Source of the DNA: Streptosporangiaceae bacterium
GTDB lineage: Bacteria; Actinomycetota; Actinomycetes; Streptosporangiales; Streptosporangiaceae
Assembly: GCA_030045175.1 (NCBI GenBank)
Contig: JASIBM010000424.1
Location: 1 to 13,436, forward strand
DNA length: 13,436 bases
Direction: 5' to 3'
This document shows, in pieces, positions 1 through 6,643 of the stretch. Position numbers and translations under genes: made by a program. Below the pieces are notes generated by a model. The model was not told where the DNA came from. It saw only the letters and a list, made by a program, of their open reading frames with translations, and searched no databases. Within the stretch, counting starts at the first letter, position 1; each line of letters begins with the position of its first letter.

Positions 1-2
1 AC

Positions 3-812
3 GAGGCGGCGATCGCGGACGAGGCGGCGCGCGTGGTCGGCCTGAAGTCGATCGCCGCGTACCGGCACGGGCTCGACTTCGACCCGGCCAGGCCGAGCGC
101 CACGAAGGTCGAGGCCGCGGCCGGCCGGTTGCTGCGGGCGATCGACGCTGAGCTAACTGGCACGAGGCGAGCCGGCACGGGGCTGGCCGGCCCGGGGCGG
201 GCAGCCGGTGGCCCGGCGGCGCGCCTTGACGACGAGGTGCTGCTGCGGCACCTGATCTGGACCGGGATCGACACCGGGCTCCCGTTGCAATTTCACACCG
301 GGTTCGGCGATCCCGACGCGCGGCTGCACCGGGCGAACCCGGCGCTGCTGCACGACTTCCTCGCGGCTACCCAGGCGGCTGGCGGGCCGGTGATGTTGCT
401 GCACTGCTATCCGTACCATCGGGAGGCCGGGTACCTGGCGAACGTCTTCGCGCACGTCTACCTGGACGTCGGCGAGGCGCTCAACCACGTCGGAGCCCGG
501 TCGGCCGCGGTGCTCGCCGAGGCGCTCGAGCTCGCGCCGTTCGGCAAGGTGCTGTACTCATCGGACGCGTTCGGGCTGGCTGAACTGCACTATCTGGGGG
601 CGCTCGGCTTCCGCCGCGACCTGGAGAGCGTGACCGGCGAGTTCGTGGCGCAAGGATCGTGGTCGCCCGCCGACGCGGCCAGGGTCGCCGAGATGATCGG
701 CTACGGCAACGCGGCACGGGCATACCGGCTGGACGGGGTGTACGCTAAGCGGGATTTTGACGACGCACAGCTTGTGCCGGATGCCGAGGGAACCGATGGC
801 CAGGAAGCGTGA
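3..812 (+). CDS. Amidohydrolase (metal-dependent, amidohydrolase-2 type), C-terminal part
   Basis: The open frame is already running at the left edge, so the true start and the N-terminal HxH metal motif lie outside the window. About 269 residues are visible. Features typical of the amidohydrolase_2 TIM barrel are an FHTGFGD strand end, an LHCYPYH strand with a probable metal-binding His, the segment YLDVGEALNHVG, and a late YSSDAFG strand whose Asp is the usual catalytic or metal-binding acid. The overall look resembles the amidohydrolases linked to glutamine-synthetase/FluG-type genes, but the substrate cannot be told. A Gly/Ala/Arg-rich insert sits at about 155-225. The window starts with an 11-bp direct repeat (1-11 and 19-29) inside this frame. 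The 3' end overlaps the next small gene by 17 nt, suggesting co-transcription. The family call is fairly sure; the function is not. Confidence 0.8.
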   Translation, partial: EAAIADEAARVVGLKSIAAYRHGLDFDPARPSATKVEAAAGRLLRAIDAELTGTRRAGTGLAGPGRAAGGPAARLDDEVLLRHLIWTGIDTGLPLQFHTGFGDPDARLHRANPALLHDFLAATQAAGGPVMLLHCYPYHREAGYLANVFAHVYLDVGEALNHVGARSAAVLAEALELAPFGKVLYSSDAFGLAELHYLGALGFRRDLESVTGEFVAQGSWSPADAARVAEMIGYGNAARAYRLDGVYAKRDFDDAQLVPDAEGTDGQEA

Positions 813-969
813 TCAAGCTAGCAGCAACGGGAAGATGTCGCTTGACCAGCGCCTCGCCCATTACCTGGCCGGTGGCCGCAAGGAGCTGACGCCCAGGCAG
901 GCCCGCCGGGCCGCGCACAAGGCGCACACCTCGACCGACGACGTAAGGGCCCAGGCCAGCAAGGGCTGA
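796..969 (+). CDS. Small basic protein of unknown function (57 aa)
   Basis: The ATG at 796 is preceded by GAGGGA at 785-790 with a 5-nt spacer, which is why I prefer it to the upstream in-frame ATG at 757. The product is 57 residues, rich in Lys, Arg and Ala, with no Cys and no membrane segment. Its middle reads LAHYLAGGRKELTPRQARRAAHK. Short basic actinobacterial proteins with an LTPRQxRR-type segment are common and mostly uncharacterised; I know no function. It overlaps the end of the amidohydrolase gene by 17 nt in another frame, which suggests translational coupling. A 14-bp perfect tandem duplication spans its stop codon. It might be a spurious frame, but the ribosome site and amino-acid composition argue for a real gene. 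Confidence 0.55.
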   Translation: MARKRDQASSNGKMSLDQRLAHYLAGGRKELTPRQARRAAHKAHTSTDDVRAQASKG

Positions 970-984
970 CCAGCAAGGGCTGAC
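957..984. repeat. 14-bp perfect tandem duplication over a stop codon
   Basis: CAGCAAGGGCTGAC occurs twice without a gap (957-970 and 971-984). The first copy holds the last sense codons and the TGA of the small basic protein, and the second repeats the stop in the same surroundings downstream. It looks like a slippage duplication and has no evident function. Confidence 0.8.
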
Positions 985-987
985 CGG

Positions 988-2601
988 TCAGGTGCTGTTC
1001 ACCCGGTAGGCGCGGTAGATCGTCTCCGTCGTGCTGTCGCCGTGGCTGTCGGTCACGATCGACCTGAGCGAGACGTAGGCGCCGTACGCCGGGCCAGGTA
1101 CCTGCGCCAGCCAGTAGCTGCCGTGCGCGGAGACTGTGATCGTCTGCCAGGTCACGCCGTTGTTGAAGGACGCCTGCACTTGCACCGTCCGCAGCCGGTA
1201 CCGCGGCGTGGGCACCGGCTGGCCGCCGCCGCGGTAGATCACGAACTTCAGGGTCGTCGTCTTGCCGCCGACGGCCTCGTTGTCGGCGTTGAGCCCCTGC
1301 GGCTCGAACCTGGTGACGGTGACCGGGGCGGCTTGCGCGTCGACGGGGTGGCCGGTGACAGGGGAGAACTTGAATCGCCAGGTCAGGTCCACGTACTGGG
1401 ACAGTATCTGGGAAGGCACGCTGCCGGTGGGGTTGAACCGCAGCGCGCGCGAGTACATGGTGTACCAGCCGTTGGTCTTGACGTGCTGGGTGAAGGTGTT
1501 ATTGGAGTTGCAGAAGGTGATGTTGTCGCTGCCGACCTGAGTCGCGCCGCGGTACAGGCTGACGTCGGCCTGGCCCTCGCAGTCGAACCCCAGCCCGACC
1601 ACCGGGTCGCTGAACTGACTGACCGGGCTGTAGACGACGTCGTGGCCGTCGATCGCAGGGAAGTCGGGGCTCGGCCCGGCCACCGCGCTGCCGAACAGGT
1701 CGGTGTAGGAATGGCCGGCCTTGTAGCTGGCGGTCTTGAACAGGTCGCGCTGCACCTGGCCGACCGACGGCCCGAAGTCCAGGTTCGTGTTCCAGCTTCC
1801 TGGCGTGCGGAATTCGGTGTAGACGCTGGGCAGCGAGCTGACGGGCAGCGTCATCGACCCGCAGCTTTGGTAGCTCTCGATCACCGACTGGAGCGGCGTC
1901 ACGTTCTCGAAGTCCCGCAGCTGGACGTGCACGGTCGCCATGGCTGACGGGCTGGCCTGGTAAACGGTCGTCTTACTCGGTATCCCGCCCAGGTGCGCGC
2001 CTGCCAGGTCGTAGATCGTGCCAGTGACTGTGTTCTGCCAGTAGGTCTGGTAGACCGTCCGCAGCACGCTCGCGGTCATCGGCTTGACGTATACGGTGCC
2101 CGCGGAGTCGACAAGGAAGCCGGTCACCGACTGGAGGCTGGAGCCGCTGCCGATGCACAGCTCGATCGTCTGGTCGCCCTGCGTGACGCCCGCCACGCTG
2201 GTGCTCGCGCTCAGCGGCACCGCGCCCTGCGCGTCGAGCGTCACCGACGTGTTGCCTGTGACGTGCACCGTCTTGGCGACCAGGGTCTGGGTGTCGCCGT
2301 CGGCGGGCCGCCAGATCGCGGCCGCGACCTCGTACGTGCCGGCCGGCACCTGCACCTTGTTACCGCCGGACAGGTAGGTCGTGCCGTTCACGCCGTCCAC
2401 CGAGGCGCTGGGATTGCTCAGCGTCGCGCCGTTCCTGTCGATGGCGGTGATGGTCATCTTGAACAGGGCGTGCGGGCTTTCGGCCCGGACCGGAGCCGCG
2501 GCGGCTCCGGCCGCCCCGGCGAACCAGGTGATCGCGGCGGGCATCGCGATCGCGAGCGCCGTCGCGGAGCCCAGGACAAGCAAGCGAGCAGATCTACGCA
2601 C
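988..2601 (-). CDS. Secreted protein of unknown function with Ig-like domains
   Basis: With the GTG at 2601 as start the product is 537 residues and begins with a textbook signal peptide: RRSARLL, then a long hydrophobic stretch to about residue 36, with possible cleavage near AAA or VRA before residue 41. Residues about 45-130 look like a beta-sandwich (PAGTYEVAAAIWRP, VHVTGNTSVTL). The C-terminal 90 residues (GVTWQTITVS to IYRAYRV) resemble the terminal Ig-like domain appended to actinomycete secreted subtilases. No Ser/His/Asp protease triad or other enzyme motif is visible. Four Cys in the mature part could form two disulfides. The frame stays open upstream to an ATG at 2685 and an ATG at 2778. 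I reject these because the upstream stretch holds two hairpins and third-position GC drops between 2685 and 2601. It follows the signal peptidase gene after a 186-bp gap, so it is probably a separate transcript. Confidence 0.75.
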   Translation of the reverse strand: MRRSARLLVLGSATALAIAMPAAITWFAGAAGAAAAPVRAESPHALFKMTITAIDRNGATLSNPSASVDGVNGTTYLSGGNKVQVPAGTYEVAAAIWRPADGDTQTLVAKTVHVTGNTSVTLDAQGAVPLSASTSVAGVTQGDQTIELCIGSGSSLQSVTGFLVDSAGTVYVKPMTASVLRTVYQTYWQNTVTGTIYDLAGAHLGGIPSKTTVYQASPSAMATVHVQLRDFENVTPLQSVIESYQSCGSMTLPVSSLPSVYTEFRTPGSWNTNLDFGPSVGQVQRDLFKTASYKAGHSYTDLFGSAVAGPSPDFPAIDGHDVVYSPVSQFSDPVVGLGFDCEGQADVSLYRGATQVGSDNITFCNSNNTFTQHVKTNGWYTMYSRALRFNPTGSVPSQILSQYVDLTWRFKFSPVTGHPVDAQAAPVTVTRFEPQGLNADNEAVGGKTTTLKFVIYRGGGQPVPTPRYRLRTVQVQASFNNGVTWQTITVSAHGSYWLAQVPGPAYGAYVSLRSIVTDSHGDSTTETIYRAYRVNST

Positions 2602-2644
2602 GGCGCCACCCCAACTCAAGGCCACGTTCCCCGACAGGGCAATC

Positions 2645-2676
2645 CTGACTGAGTGATCCCGACTGAATAGAGTCAG
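2645..2676. promoter_or_regulatory. Inverted repeat upstream of the secreted protein gene
   Basis: CTGACT (2645-2650) and AGTCAG (2671-2676) form an inverted repeat, and GACTGA is repeated directly at 2647-2652 and 2661-2666. This AT-richer patch lies about 45-75 nt upstream of the preferred GTG start at 2601 on the minus strand, where an operator or promoter would be expected. No regulator is assigned. If translation really starts at 2685 this would be coding. Confidence 0.3.
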
Positions 2677-2707
2677 AGCGCCCATGTTAGGGCTGGGCTC
2701 GCGAAAT

Positions 2708-2752
2708 GGCCAGGTCGACTGGCCGGCTGCGCCCCCCGGCGCCTGGGCGCCG
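2708..2752 (-). terminator. Two hairpins after the peptide-export operon
   Basis: Two stem-loops follow the signal peptidase stop on the minus strand. The first has arms CGGCGC/GCGCCG (2737-2742 and 2747-2752) with a 4-nt loop. The second has arms GGCCAG/CTGGCC (2708-2713 and 2719-2724) with a 5-nt loop, and is followed on the minus strand by ATTTCGCG. There is no long U run, as is common in high-GC actinomycetes. Termination or attenuation before the secreted-protein gene is the likely role, but this is inferred from position. Confidence 0.4.
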
Positions 2753-2787
2753 CCGGCCGCGCTGCGCCGCCCGGCCATGATGCACCG

Positions 2788-3279
2788 CTATACCCTGGGT
2801 TTGGTGAGGTTCCGCACCGCCGTGCCGAGAATGTCGCCGATCGGCATGAATCCCAGCTGCCGCGAATCCGTCCCGTCTGGATTATCCGCCGATACCATGA
2901 ACAGCCCGTCGGGAACCACGGGTGTCCCTCCAGTCGAGGCACGCATGTCCTGGGGGACGGCATCGCCTGGCAGCGCCGCTATTCGCTTGATGATCCACAG
3001 GCCTGCCAGCGTTCTGGAACCGGCTGACCAGCGCACCTGGCCGGGTGAGAGGCTGGCAGGCGACGGCGGGGCGCTGGCGGGCGACCGGAGCACCACCACG
3101 GTCCCGACCCTGAGTCCGCCGCGCCTGCCGCTGCGCACGAGTACCCGGTCGCCTGACCGGAACGCGGGCAGCATGCTGCTGCCTCGGACTCGTACCACGA
3201 CGAATCCCCAGCGCAGCAGCGCGAGCCCGAGCAGCATGAATGTCGCGAGGCACGAGGCGACGGTGAACCACGTGCTCAC
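2788..3279 (-). CDS. Small type I signal peptidase (S26 family)
   Basis: A 163-residue membrane-anchored serine protease that would cleave signal or leader peptides on the outer face of the membrane. Residues 8-29 form one transmembrane helix. The catalytic serine motif is GSSMLPAF at 33-40 (Ser35, directly before Met), followed by GDRVLV. The general-base lysine is Lys98 in IIKRIAALPGD, and a late conserved box reads DNPDGTDSRQLGF at about 132-144. It is shorter than the 200-300 residues of housekeeping enzymes, which fits a dedicated, small S26 enzyme. The GTG start overlaps the stop of the ABC exporter gene as GTGA, so it is translationally coupled to the exporter. The probable substrate is the Cys-rich peptide at the head of the same operon, which carries an Ala-Asp-Ala site; that link is inference. 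Confidence 0.9.
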   Translation of the reverse strand: MSTWFTVASCLATFMLLGLALLRWGFVVVRVRGSSMLPAFRSGDRVLVRSGRRGGLRVGTVVVLRSPASAPPSPASLSPGQVRWSAGSRTLAGLWIIKRIAALPGDAVPQDMRASTGGTPVVPDGLFMVSADNPDGTDSRQLGFMPIGDILGTAVRNLTKPRV

Positions 3280-5258
3280 GTCAGCTCCACCCGGCCACCG
3301 ATGCCGGGCATCCCGGCAGTCCTGAGCACGCGCTGTCCGGGGGGTTCCGCCTCCTCGTCATAGCCGCTGGCCTGCAGCATGAACAGCCGGTGGTATTCAC
3401 CCCGCGCGGTCATCAGCTCAGCGTGGCTGCCCTGCTCCACGATGCGGCCGTCGGACAGCACGTAGATCAGGTCAGCGTCCCGAACCGAGCCCAGGCGGTG
3501 CGAGATCAGCAGGCTTGTCCTGCCTGCCCGCATCGCGCTCAGTCGCTTGTGCAGGGCATGCTCAGCCTCGGCGTCCAGTCCTGCGCTCGGCTCATCGAGG
3601 ATGAGCAGGTCACGGTCGTTCCGCATGAGACCACGGGCAAGCGCGAGCCGCTGCCACTGACCGCCGGAGAGGAACACACCCGTCGCGGGATCAGCCTTGT
3701 CCTTGGCGCTGGTGAACACTCGGCTGAGCATGGTGTCGTATCCGTCCGGCAGGCGGGAGAGCACGTCGTCGACGTCGGCGCGCGCCGCCGCGTCGCGGAT
3801 TCGTTCGGGGTCGCCAAGGCGGTTCAGGTCGCCCACCCCGATGTTCTCGGCGGCGGTGAGCTCGTAGGACATGTAGTCCTGGAACACCGTCCCGACCCGC
3901 TCCCGGAGCTGAGCCGGTGCCACCTCGCGGACGTCGACCCCGTCCCAGTAGACGCCGCCGCGGCAGGGGTCGTAGAACCGGCAGAGAAGCTTGACGAGAG
4001 TGCTCTTGCCCGCGCCGTTCAGGCCGATGAGCGCCACAGTCTTGCCGAACGGCATGCGCAGGCTCACGCCCTTCAGAACCCACGGGTGGCCGGGGTCGTA
4101 CCGGAACCAGACATCGCGGAGCTCGATACCTTCCCGCAGCGCGGGCAGGCAGGCGGGGCGGGCGGCAAGCGGCAGATCCGGCTCTGCCGAGACGACGTCC
4201 TCGTAGTGCCCGATCTGGATGAGCTGCTGATACACGTCCGCGAACCCGGCCACCATGGTGGATACGCCCCGCTGAGCGCCCACGACGGCCATGACGAACA
4301 AGCTCACGTCGCCAATGGACAGCTCTCCCCTGGCCGCCTGCCTGACGGCCCAGATCAGCCCCGCGCCTGCCACCACGGCCGACAGGACCTCGAGCGAGCC
4401 CTGCACCCGGAGCGTGCGCACGTCGGCGGCCCGCCGCTGCCGGTTGGCGGAGCGTGTCTCGCCCAGCATCCGGCCGCGCAGGAAGTCACCCAGGCCGAAC
4501 AGGCGCACCTCCTTCGCCGCTCGCCCCTCGCTCAGCAGGTTCCCGTAATGGAGTTCCCGGCGTTTCGCTGGCGTGGTCAGCCACTCGACGCCAGCGCGCC
4601 GCTGGCTCATGAAGACCTGTGCGATGAGCGCGGGGATGCTCGTCACAATGACGATGATGCTCAGCACCTGGCTGATCACGAAGAGCGCAGCGAAGAAGCC
4701 GACGGCGGTGATCGCCGACTGCACCATGTTCAGCCCCGAGTTGACCAGCAGTGACGGGGCGTTCTGGCTGGTCTGCTGGATCATCCTGATCTTGTCCTGG
4801 AACGCGGGGGACTCGAACCTGCTCAGCCCGGGGAACGCATTGATCGCCCGGTATGTCCTGTCCCGCATGACCAGATCGAGCTCGCGGCGCAGCTGCGACT
4901 CGATGTAGCGCTGCGCGTTGGGCATGATGGCCGCGGCTAGCCCGGCCGCGCCTAGCACGATGGCCAGGACGAGGATATGGCCGGTGCTCGGCTGAGTCAG
5001 CGCAAGCGCATGACCTCCCGCGTCGTGCGATCCGGGCCGCGGCGTGCCCGTGGTAGGCGGCACCAGGTCGTCGAGTATGGCGCGGGTGAGCCACGCGCTG
5101 ACCGTGGGTGACAGCCCGGCGGCGATGGCGAGCACGGTCATCGACATCGCGATGGCCGGTGAGCAAGCCCATATCAGGCCGAGGACAAGCCGTACCCGCC
5201 GGGTCAGCGAGGCCGACGATCTAGCCAATGCCGCCAGGTCAGCGCGCTGAGCTGCCAT
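3276..5258 (-). CDS. ABC exporter, fused membrane and ATPase domains (peptide-export type)
   Basis: A 660-residue type-1 ABC half-transporter, presumably active as a dimer. The membrane domain spans about residues 25-345 with hydrophobic helices near 25-60, 93-112, 183-216 and 292-335. The ATPase domain follows: Walker A GLNGAGKS at 412-419, Q-loop Gln460 in TVFQDY, signature LSGGQ at 530-534, Walker B LLILDE at 551-556 and switch His587 in LISHRLG. There is no N-terminal C39 peptidase domain, so a leader would have to be removed by another enzyme; the coupled signal peptidase gene is the obvious candidate. The ATG follows TGAGG with a 6-nt spacer and begins 7 nt after the thioredoxin gene stop. 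The substrate is not shown by sequence; a role in exporting the Cys-rich peptide is inferred from the operon. It could instead export another peptide or lipid. Confidence 0.9.
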   Translation of the reverse strand: MAAQRADLAALARSSASLTRRVRLVLGLIWACSPAIAMSMTVLAIAAGLSPTVSAWLTRAILDDLVPPTTGTPRPGSHDAGGHALALTQPSTGHILVLAIVLGAAGLAAAIMPNAQRYIESQLRRELDLVMRDRTYRAINAFPGLSRFESPAFQDKIRMIQQTSQNAPSLLVNSGLNMVQSAITAVGFFAALFVISQVLSIIVIVTSIPALIAQVFMSQRRAGVEWLTTPAKRRELHYGNLLSEGRAAKEVRLFGLGDFLRGRMLGETRSANRQRRAADVRTLRVQGSLEVLSAVVAGAGLIWAVRQAARGELSIGDVSLFVMAVVGAQRGVSTMVAGFADVYQQLIQIGHYEDVVSAEPDLPLAARPACLPALREGIELRDVWFRYDPGHPWVLKGVSLRMPFGKTVALIGLNGAGKSTLVKLLCRFYDPCRGGVYWDGVDVREVAPAQLRERVGTVFQDYMSYELTAAENIGVGDLNRLGDPERIRDAAARADVDDVLSRLPDGYDTMLSRVFTSAKDKADPATGVFLSGGQWQRLALARGLMRNDRDLLILDEPSAGLDAEAEHALHKRLSAMRAGRTSLLISHRLGSVRDADLIYVLSDGRIVEQGSHAELMTARGEYHRLFMLQASGYDEEAEPPGQRVLRTAGMPGIGGRVELT

Positions 5259-5265
5259 CTGGGCC

Positions 5266-5805
5266 TCAGACCCTTTCCGCGGCTGGCAGATCCGCTACCG
5301 ATATCGCGCTCGCCTCGATGTCGCCGTCCGCGCCGATGACGTAGAAGGTCGGGAAGCTCGAGACCGCGAACGCCGTGACGGTGGGCCCGCGCAGCGGCTC
5401 CACGGCGACGGGCATCGCGCCGTCAAGCTCCCGCGCGAATTCACTCGCGATGCCCCCCTGGCCGCAGATCACCGCGATCACCTGGCTGGTGTCGCGGGCT
5501 GACGATTCCGCGTATTCCTTGAGTAGCTGCGCCTGGACCCGGCACGGCGGGCACATGACCGAGAAGAAGGCGATCAGCACGCGCTGCCCGGCCACCGTGC
5601 CCAGGGAGTGCGTCTCGCCGGTGGTGGTCACCACGGAGAAGTCAGGAGCGCGGGTTCCGGCCTTAAAGCGCCAGAGCGAATTGCTCCCTGTGCGCCTGGC
5701 GTCCAGCGCGTCGCTGTAACGACGCATCTGCCGCACAAGGCCGAGGGTCAGCGCGAGGTTGAGCAAGCAGAAGATGCCGATGATTCCGATGGCTACGTAC
5801 GTCAT
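5266..5805 (-). CDS. MauD/TlpA-like membrane-anchored thioredoxin
   Basis: A 179-residue thiol-disulfide oxidoreductase. Residues 3-24 form an N-terminal membrane anchor, so the catalytic domain should face outside. A redoxin fold follows: APDFSVVTTTGE at 53-64, active site CPPC at 85-88 in FFSVMCPPC, and a cis-proline at Pro152 in SSFPTF. One extra Cys lies at 114. The size and anchor match MauD, the partner of MauE in maturing the disulfide-rich small subunit of methylamine dehydrogenase. The ATG at 5805 overlaps the MauE-like stop as ATGA. The frame extends open to 6138, but that part runs through the MauE-like gene and is not a plausible start. Oxidation or isomerisation of disulfides in the peptide encoded upstream is the inferred job. 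There are no methylamine dehydrogenase structural genes here, so the name refers to family only. Confidence 0.88.
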   Translation of the reverse strand: MTYVAIGIIGIFCLLNLALTLGLVRQMRRYSDALDARRTGSNSLWRFKAGTRAPDFSVVTTTGETHSLGTVAGQRVLIAFFSVMCPPCRVQAQLLKEYAESSARDTSQVIAVICGQGGIASEFARELDGAMPVAVEPLRGPTVTAFAVSSFPTFYVIGADGDIEASAISVADLPAAERV

Positions 5806-6344
5806 GATGAGGCCTTTCTGCTGGCCGGGTTCCTGGGAATAAGCGCGACGACATCGTCGAGGAAGATCACCAATAGCGACACCGCCAGGCCGCAGCCCAC
5901 GCTCAGGGTGATGGCAGGGAGCCGGGCAGCCATCTGTCCCGCCGCCCCGGCGGCACCCAAAGCCGCTATCGCGCACAGCACCACGTCGCGCGCGACATGT
6001 CGGCCGCTGAGCGGCACCGACGACGGGCCGAAGCACTGACACGGCACGTTCGGCTCGTGCCGCGTCACGACGAACGCGCCGGCCGCGAAGGCCGCCAGCG
6101 TCGCGGCGGCGAAGGCGAGTCCTGCCGTAGCGGTCCACGGCAGCGCCAGCAGCGTGACGACCAAGACCTCAGCCACCGCTATCACCACCGCGACCGCACG
6201 GGACCACCGCGCAGGCATGACAGGCAAGCTGGCCAGCCACGACACGAAGGTGCCGAACGCCGCCCTGCCGCGCAGCTTGCTGAGCGCGGAGACCATGAAC
6301 ACCATGCCGATCAGGGACCGGCAGGCCAGCGCAAGGTAGAACAC
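5802..6344 (-). CDS. MauE-like redox membrane protein (MauE/DoxX family)
   Basis: A 180-residue integral membrane protein with about four main hydrophobic segments (roughly 2-20, 48-69, 72-93 and 121-140) and another near 145-168. The family mark is the periplasm-side motif PCQCFG at 101-106, with Cys102 and Cys104, the CxCFG typical of MauE proteins. MauE is thought to work with MauD in disulfide formation. I chose the GTG at 6344 because GGGAGGGGAG (6350-6359) lies 5 nt upstream; the frame runs open to 6410 but that extension lies across the intergenic hairpin. The TGA stop overlaps the MauD-like start (ATGA). The gene comes 107 nt after the Cys-rich peptide gene. Its role in oxidising that peptide is inferred; membership of the family is well supported. 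Confidence 0.85.
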   Translation of the reverse strand: MFYLALACRSLIGMVFMVSALSKLRGRAAFGTFVSWLASLPVMPARWSRAVAVVIAVAEVLVVTLLALPWTATAGLAFAAATLAAFAAGAFVVTRHEPNVPCQCFGPSSVPLSGRHVARDVVLCAIAALGAAGAAGQMAARLPAITLSVGCGLAVSLLVIFLDDVVALIPRNPASRKASS

Positions 6345-6380
6345 GGGTACTCCCCTCCCGACGTCGTCCGTGCCGGCCGC

Positions 6381-6412
6381 CCTTGGCGCGCCCGCCGACG
6401 AGTGCGCCAAGG
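6381..6412 (-). promoter_or_regulatory. Intercistronic hairpin between the peptide and MauE-like genes
   Basis: A perfect 9-bp inverted repeat, CCTTGGCGC (6381-6389) and GCGCCAAGG (6404-6412), with a 14-nt loop, sits in the 107-nt gap between the peptide stop and the next start. A second short stem (CGGCG 6417-6421 / CGCCG 6427-6431) lies just before it on the minus strand. There is no T run on either side. The position suits a partial terminator or an RNA-stabilising element that yields more precursor than processing proteins, as in many peptide operons. The function is inferred. Confidence 0.45.
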
Positions 6413-6451
6413 CGCCCGGCGGGAGTCGCCGCCGCGCGAGCCGGTCAGCGA

Positions 6452-6631
6452 TCAGCTAATGCAGTAGGAGCAGAACTCCACGATGCACCTGGTGGGGAAG
6501 CAGCAGAAGTAGCACACGAAGTCAGCGCTGCACGGGCCGTAGCCGCATACCAACGCATCGGCCGTCACGGCCGGTGTCATTCTGGGGATGAGAGTCGCCA
6601 CCCTCTCGGAAAGCGCGGTCGAGCCTTTCAT
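6452..6631 (-). CDS. Eight-cysteine peptide precursor (putative secreted disulfide-rich peptide)
   Basis: A 59-residue product. The ATG at 6631 has an excellent AAAGGAGG site (6636-6643) with a 4-nt spacer, which fixes the start against the open extension to 6670. The first 26 residues contain no Cys and have charged residues at Lys2, Glu9, Arg10, Arg17 and Asp25. The leader-like part ends in Ala24-Asp25-Ala26, a good type I signal peptidase site, although it lacks a long hydrophobic core. The remaining 33 residues hold all eight Cys (29, 34, 40, 43, 44, 49, 54, 57), spaced C-x4-C-x5-C-x2-CC-x4-C-x4-C-x2-C, plus Tyr31, Tyr41 and Tyr56. It heads an operon with two disulfide-chemistry proteins, an exporter and a signal peptidase. 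I recognise no known family. It could be a bacteriocin-like or signalling peptide; alternatives are a metal-binding peptide or a thiol-modified RiPP, but no modifying enzyme for that is present. Confidence 0.8.
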   Translation of the reverse strand: MKGSTALSERVATLIPRMTPAVTADALVCGYGPCSADFVCYFCCFPTRCIVEFCSYCIS

Positions 6632-6635
6632 GAAG

Positions 6636-6643
6636 CCTCCTTT
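6636..6643 (-). promoter_or_regulatory. Strong ribosome binding site of the Cys-rich peptide
   Basis: On the minus strand AAAGGAGG is followed by CTTC and the ATG at 6631. It is the strongest such site seen in the window, decides the start of the 59-residue precursor, and suggests high translation of the peptide. Confidence 0.75.

Noticed and set aside
1042..1947. A 301-codon plus-strand frame
   Set aside because: It is antisense to the secreted protein gene, has an Arg/Val/Gly-rich product and no ribosome site worth noting.
3390..4754. A 454-codon plus-strand frame
   Set aside because: It is antisense to the ABC exporter, whose Walker A, signature and Walker B motifs are intact; the product is low-complexity His/Arg/Ala-rich.
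5806..6138. N-terminal extension of the MauD-like frame
   Set aside because: It is a shadow of the MauE-like gene; the ATGA overlap at 5802-5805 and the membrane anchor fix the real start.
5266..6344. Methylamine dehydrogenase locus
   Set aside because: MauE- and MauD-like genes are present, but no structural subunit or tryptophylquinone maturation genes are in the window.
2788..6631. Lanthipeptide, sactipeptide or lasso peptide cluster
   Set aside because: No LanB/C/M, radical SAM, YcaO, or lasso protease/cyclase is visible in the window; the only thiol chemistry genes are MauE/MauD-like.
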